From assembly GCF_032854445.1 (NCBI RefSeq), contig NC_088296.1:16917485-16981484 (forward strand): DNA of 64,000 nt. Reading direction: 5' to 3'. Under the pieces are notes generated by a model. The model worked only from the letters and a program-made list of their open reading frames with translations. It did not search any database and was not told the origin of the DNA. Shown here piece after piece: positions 61,333 through 64,000 of this stretch. The stretch's first letter is position 1; every line of letters begins with the position of its first letter. A program made the position numbers and the translations under genes. This DNA comes from Liolophura sinensis. Taxonomy: Eukaryota; Mollusca; Polyplacophora; Chitonida; Chitonidae.

Positions 61333-61626
61333 ATGCCTAGCTATATTTATTGATTTATCTGATTGGTGTATAAAACCGCACTCAAGAATATTTCACTTAT
61401 ACGATGGCGTTCAACGTTGTGGAAGGACGAAACCGGGCAGAGAATAGGGAAAACCCATGACCATCCGCAGGTTGTTAGCAGACCTTCCCAAATACAGCCG
61501 AAAAGGATGCCAGCAGGAGCTGGACTTGAACTCACATTGGTGAGAGGCTAGGCTCATGGCATGCCTGGGTGTGGCACTGGTGTGCTAACCCCCTTGGCCA
61601 CGATGGCCCCCGGATACCTAGCTATA
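61333..61626 (-). mobile_element. SINE family 1, full-length copy with TSD
   Basis: ATGCCTAGCTATA (61333-61345) and ATACCTAGCTATA (61614-61626) differ at one of 13 bases and enclose 268 bases. On the minus strand the head reads GGGGGCCATCGTGGCCAAGG then GGGTTAGCACACC, then a B-box-like GAGTTCAAGTCC, the body with GGAAGGTCTGCTAACAACCT, and a core changed to GTGCGGTTTTATACACCAAT. The stretch between the B box and the upstream GCTAGCC block is altered (ATGGCATGCC words). Confidence 0.93.
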
Positions 61627-62138
61627 AGCCTTCTCATTATTAATCTGAGCAGACATGTGCATGTATTTTAGTCCTTTTGGGGAATTTACTTCAATTGTAT
61701 GTAGTTGTGAATGAGAGAATCTGTAAATATTTGACTTCTCAGCTATTTAGAAACAAACAAAAAAAGTCCAAAATCTGTAAAATCTGGAAAAAATGAATAC
61801 AAATGTAGCAATGTTCTTGAAAAATTATCAAAAAGTTTAAAAAAAAAAACAGAAAAAAAAGACAGAAAAAGTGTGTACCAAATCTGAACATTCTTGGTTA
61901 GTTTTTGGGGTTTTTTTAGATATCTTGCTCACAAGATCGTATATCATATGCAGAGAAACACAAATACACAAACTCAGATATACCGGTACAGATCAAGGTG
62001 CTCCATTTCATGCCATCACAGGAGATATAAACTGTCAATTTGGAGAATTTAACATGAATTGAATGTCTAACGCACATTCTTAAAAACAAACTACTTTATT
62101 TCTTCACTAAGATTAAAGAAATACATTGACATTCACAA
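61627..62138. other. Short unique spacer
   Basis: A-rich runs at 61838-61870. No exon recognised. Confidence 0.4.
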
Positions 62139-62412
62139 ATATATTCTGTCAACAACTGATGGAATAAAAGTACTAGACAAGCCATTGACTTTCATGTTGG
62201 AACAGTATAGAAATCGAAATGCCCAAATATATTCTGCCTACATCTGAAGTCTGATCAAATTCAAGCCACTGACTTTCATGTTGGAACAGTATAGTAATTG
62301 GTGTATTTTCAAGAAAAACATGTACATCGAAATGCTCAAATATATTCTGCCTACATCTGATTGATCAAATTCAAGCAGCTGCCTTTCATGTTGGAACAGT
62401 ACACTGTAAATG
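62139..62412. repeat. Imperfect long tandem repeat, about 80-115 bp, 3 copies
   Basis: Each copy carries AAATATATTCTG(CC/TC), a CAACATCTGA-like block, AATTCAAGCCACTGACTT or the like, and CATGTTGGAACAGTA. Copy 2 contains an extra AATTGGTGTATTTTCAAGAA segment, so spacing is uneven. The CTTTCATGTTGGAACAGTA blocks lie at about 62189, 62272 and 62384. Confidence 0.85.
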
Positions 62413-63248
62413 GTGCATATAAGGAATTGATTAGTATATCTGCATACCCCGATGCTCTTAAACTGCAGTCTGATCCTTTAACCCATGCAGGATATCCACT
62501 GGAATTACCCAGGTTCTCGCGCTAGTCTCAGTGGTTGTCTATCCTGACAGCTTACAGATAACCAACACTGAGCCTGTGAAGCTAGCTGTGAAGTATACGT
62601 ATGCCAACAACCAGACATCTTAAACCTCATTCAATTAAAATTATCCTGGACTAAATCTCGTCTCAATTAAAGAACATCGACGAGTAATGCTGGAATTGGA
62701 GCAACAGAGAAAGAAGAGGAAAACGGTCACAAACTGCATCATTTAGAAAGATGAAAAACAAATTTGTGAACGTCCACAATCAGTTTCCACTGTTGGTACA
62801 TGTATATTGGACAAAAGGCCAACTGGACAGTTTTAAAGTGAAATTTTGCATAATTTTGCTAGTATCAAGGCATATTTTTTTCTTTCACGAACTGGCCTAC
62901 GATTTTTTAAATCGCTTTTCTTTTACACAACTGCACACAACTGAATATCACACTAAAACTGAAAATGCATTTCATCTGTTATTCCAAAATTTAGTAACAA
63001 CTTATTCAGCATGGCATTTAATACGTGTCCATTATAATTATTATAATTACCTATGTGTACCGGTGTATAAATGTACCCAAAAATGCCATTTGTGTATTAT
63101 TATTAAATAAGCAAGTTTGGGTATAATAATATTGTATAAACTAAATGTAAGTATACACCTCACCACCACTCTTGACCCTCTCTAACAACCATAGATGAGA
63201 TGGTAAAAAGATCAATAAAAGCTCTGCGCAGGTGCTTCAACTGGGGAG
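62413..63248. other. Unique noncoding sequence
   Basis: The 119-codon plus-strand frame 62751-63110 has no recognised domain and AT-driven composition (Lys, Asn, Phe, Tyr). Nothing else seen. Confidence 0.4.
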
Positions 63249-63280
63249 TATAAAAGTGATACAATGCGTGCGCCAGTCTC
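63249..63280 (+). promoter_or_regulatory. Candidate TATA-type core promoter
   Basis: TATAAAAG at 63249-63256 with an initiator-like CCAGTCT whose A lies at 63275, 26 bases downstream of the first T. Downstream sequence to about 63480 is GC-richer than the region. Two overlapping frames start around it (63232-63483 and 63264-63509, 83 and 81 codons), but neither is recognised and they conflict. A TATA match alone is weak evidence in AT-rich DNA; I cannot say what is transcribed. Confidence 0.3.
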
Positions 63281-63796
63281 CTTGTCAGGGTGGTTATACC
63301 CGGCTACCACTCAGCAGGATCCATGGAAAGCTTCGCGTAGGAAGCCCACGCGGCTGCACTTCGCTTTTGCACTGCAATTTCGACTGCAATCTTTGTACAC
63401 TCGTGTCAGGAGAGTTTGGTGTTTTTCTGCTGCTAGATCGATTCCTTGCCAACAGACAGCGGTCGCCACGCGCTTGCAGTTAAAATCTGATGAGAGCTAT
63501 AGATTCTGACCACGGAATTCACTTATCTCCAAACTGCGGCTCAAATAAAAAAAAATGGAATTAACAGGGATTGTCTGTAATCTGTCCAAAGGTACATTTC
63601 CGGGTATAGATTATTGCAGTCATTTTGCATATGTGCAATTATACACAATTTATATCCTTCCTGAAGTATAATTTGCACATACTTCATTTCGGGCAAACAC
63701 CCCTACACTGCACCTTGCAACTGAAATAACTTTTTTTTCAGAGATTTTGATGCATTAAAGTTGGTGCACTAAAACATACTATGGAAACTTGGAAGT
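63281..63796. other. Unique sequence downstream of the candidate promoter
   Basis: 63300-63480 is a GC-richer, non-repetitive stretch. The remainder is AT-rich. No exon or repeat recognised. Confidence 0.35.
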
Positions 63797-63944
63797 CAGA
63801 GTTTCTCTGTGTGCTGTTGTTATGAACTGTTTTGTCTATGCCTACCTCTTGTCTGTATTGCCATGATCTGTAATGGCTGCTGTTGTATTGCTTTGATTTG
63901 AATCATTTCAATAAATATCTGTCTGTCTGTCAAAGTTTCTCTGT
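63797..63944 (+). mobile_element. Short retrocopy (5'-truncated LINE-type or processed 3' end) with TSD
   Basis: CAGAGTTTCTCTGT (63797-63810) and CAAAGTTTCTCTGT (63931-63944) match at 13 of 14 and bound a 120-base insertion. It ends TTTCAATAAATATCTGTCTG followed by TGT: an AATAAA polyadenylation-type hexamer and a short TGTC simple-repeat tail, as in some non-LTR retrotransposons. It has no coding part and no similarity to the two SINE families. Confidence 0.8.
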
Positions 63945-64000
63945 AAGTTTCATGTTGCAGACAAAAATGTTGATTGCAAAATGGGAAATAATCACCTCAC

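Noticed and set aside
62751-63110. 119-codon plus-strand frame
   Set aside because: AT-driven composition, no recognisable domain, no splice or promoter context.

Overview
This window looks like intergenic or intronic DNA from a marine invertebrate animal, most likely a lophotrochozoan such as a bivalve or gastropod mollusc. The evidence is AT-rich sequence full of microsatellites, no open reading frame above about 195 codons that looks like a protein, no recognisable exons, and many dispersed short retroposons. Their bodies (GTACGGCGTAAAACACC with an AAAT tail, and TTAAACCCCAAGCACTCACTC) resemble what I remember of mollusc and other lophotrochozoan SINEs. The taxon and family names rest on memory and were not searched. 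I see no bacterial, viral or organellar genes, no CRISPR array and no rRNA.

Layout: 1-3.4 kb is mostly unique sequence with two SINE fragments. 3.42-7.11 kb is one 23-bp satellite of about 160 units. 7.1-16.1 kb holds unique sequence, MITE copies, two copies of a second SINE family and small tandem arrays. 16-20 kb has further arrays, of 23-, 20- and 43-bp units. 22-31 kb has a complete tRNA-headed SINE, two MITE families (one copy split by a SINE), another 43-bp array and a 19-bp array. 32-37 kb has compound minisatellites, a long AT microsatellite and a SINE inserted inside a MITE. 37-39 kb, 43.5-43.9 kb, 49.6-52.5 kb and 55-56.3 kb are unique, less repetitive stretches that could be conserved noncoding sequence. 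40-49 kb and 53-62 kb carry more SINEs. The last kilobase holds a possible TATA promoter and a small retrocopy with a clear target-site duplication.

The function visible here is mobile-element biology. Sixteen copies of one tRNA-headed SINE (eleven on -, five on +), three of a second SINE, nine MITE copies in two families with similar inverted ends, and one short retrocopy are present. Eleven SINE insertions and the retrocopy have target-site duplications that I could read directly, which fixes their ends and orientation and the relative age of the nested pairs. None of the listed short reading frames is annotated as a gene, because none has a recognisable domain or supporting context.
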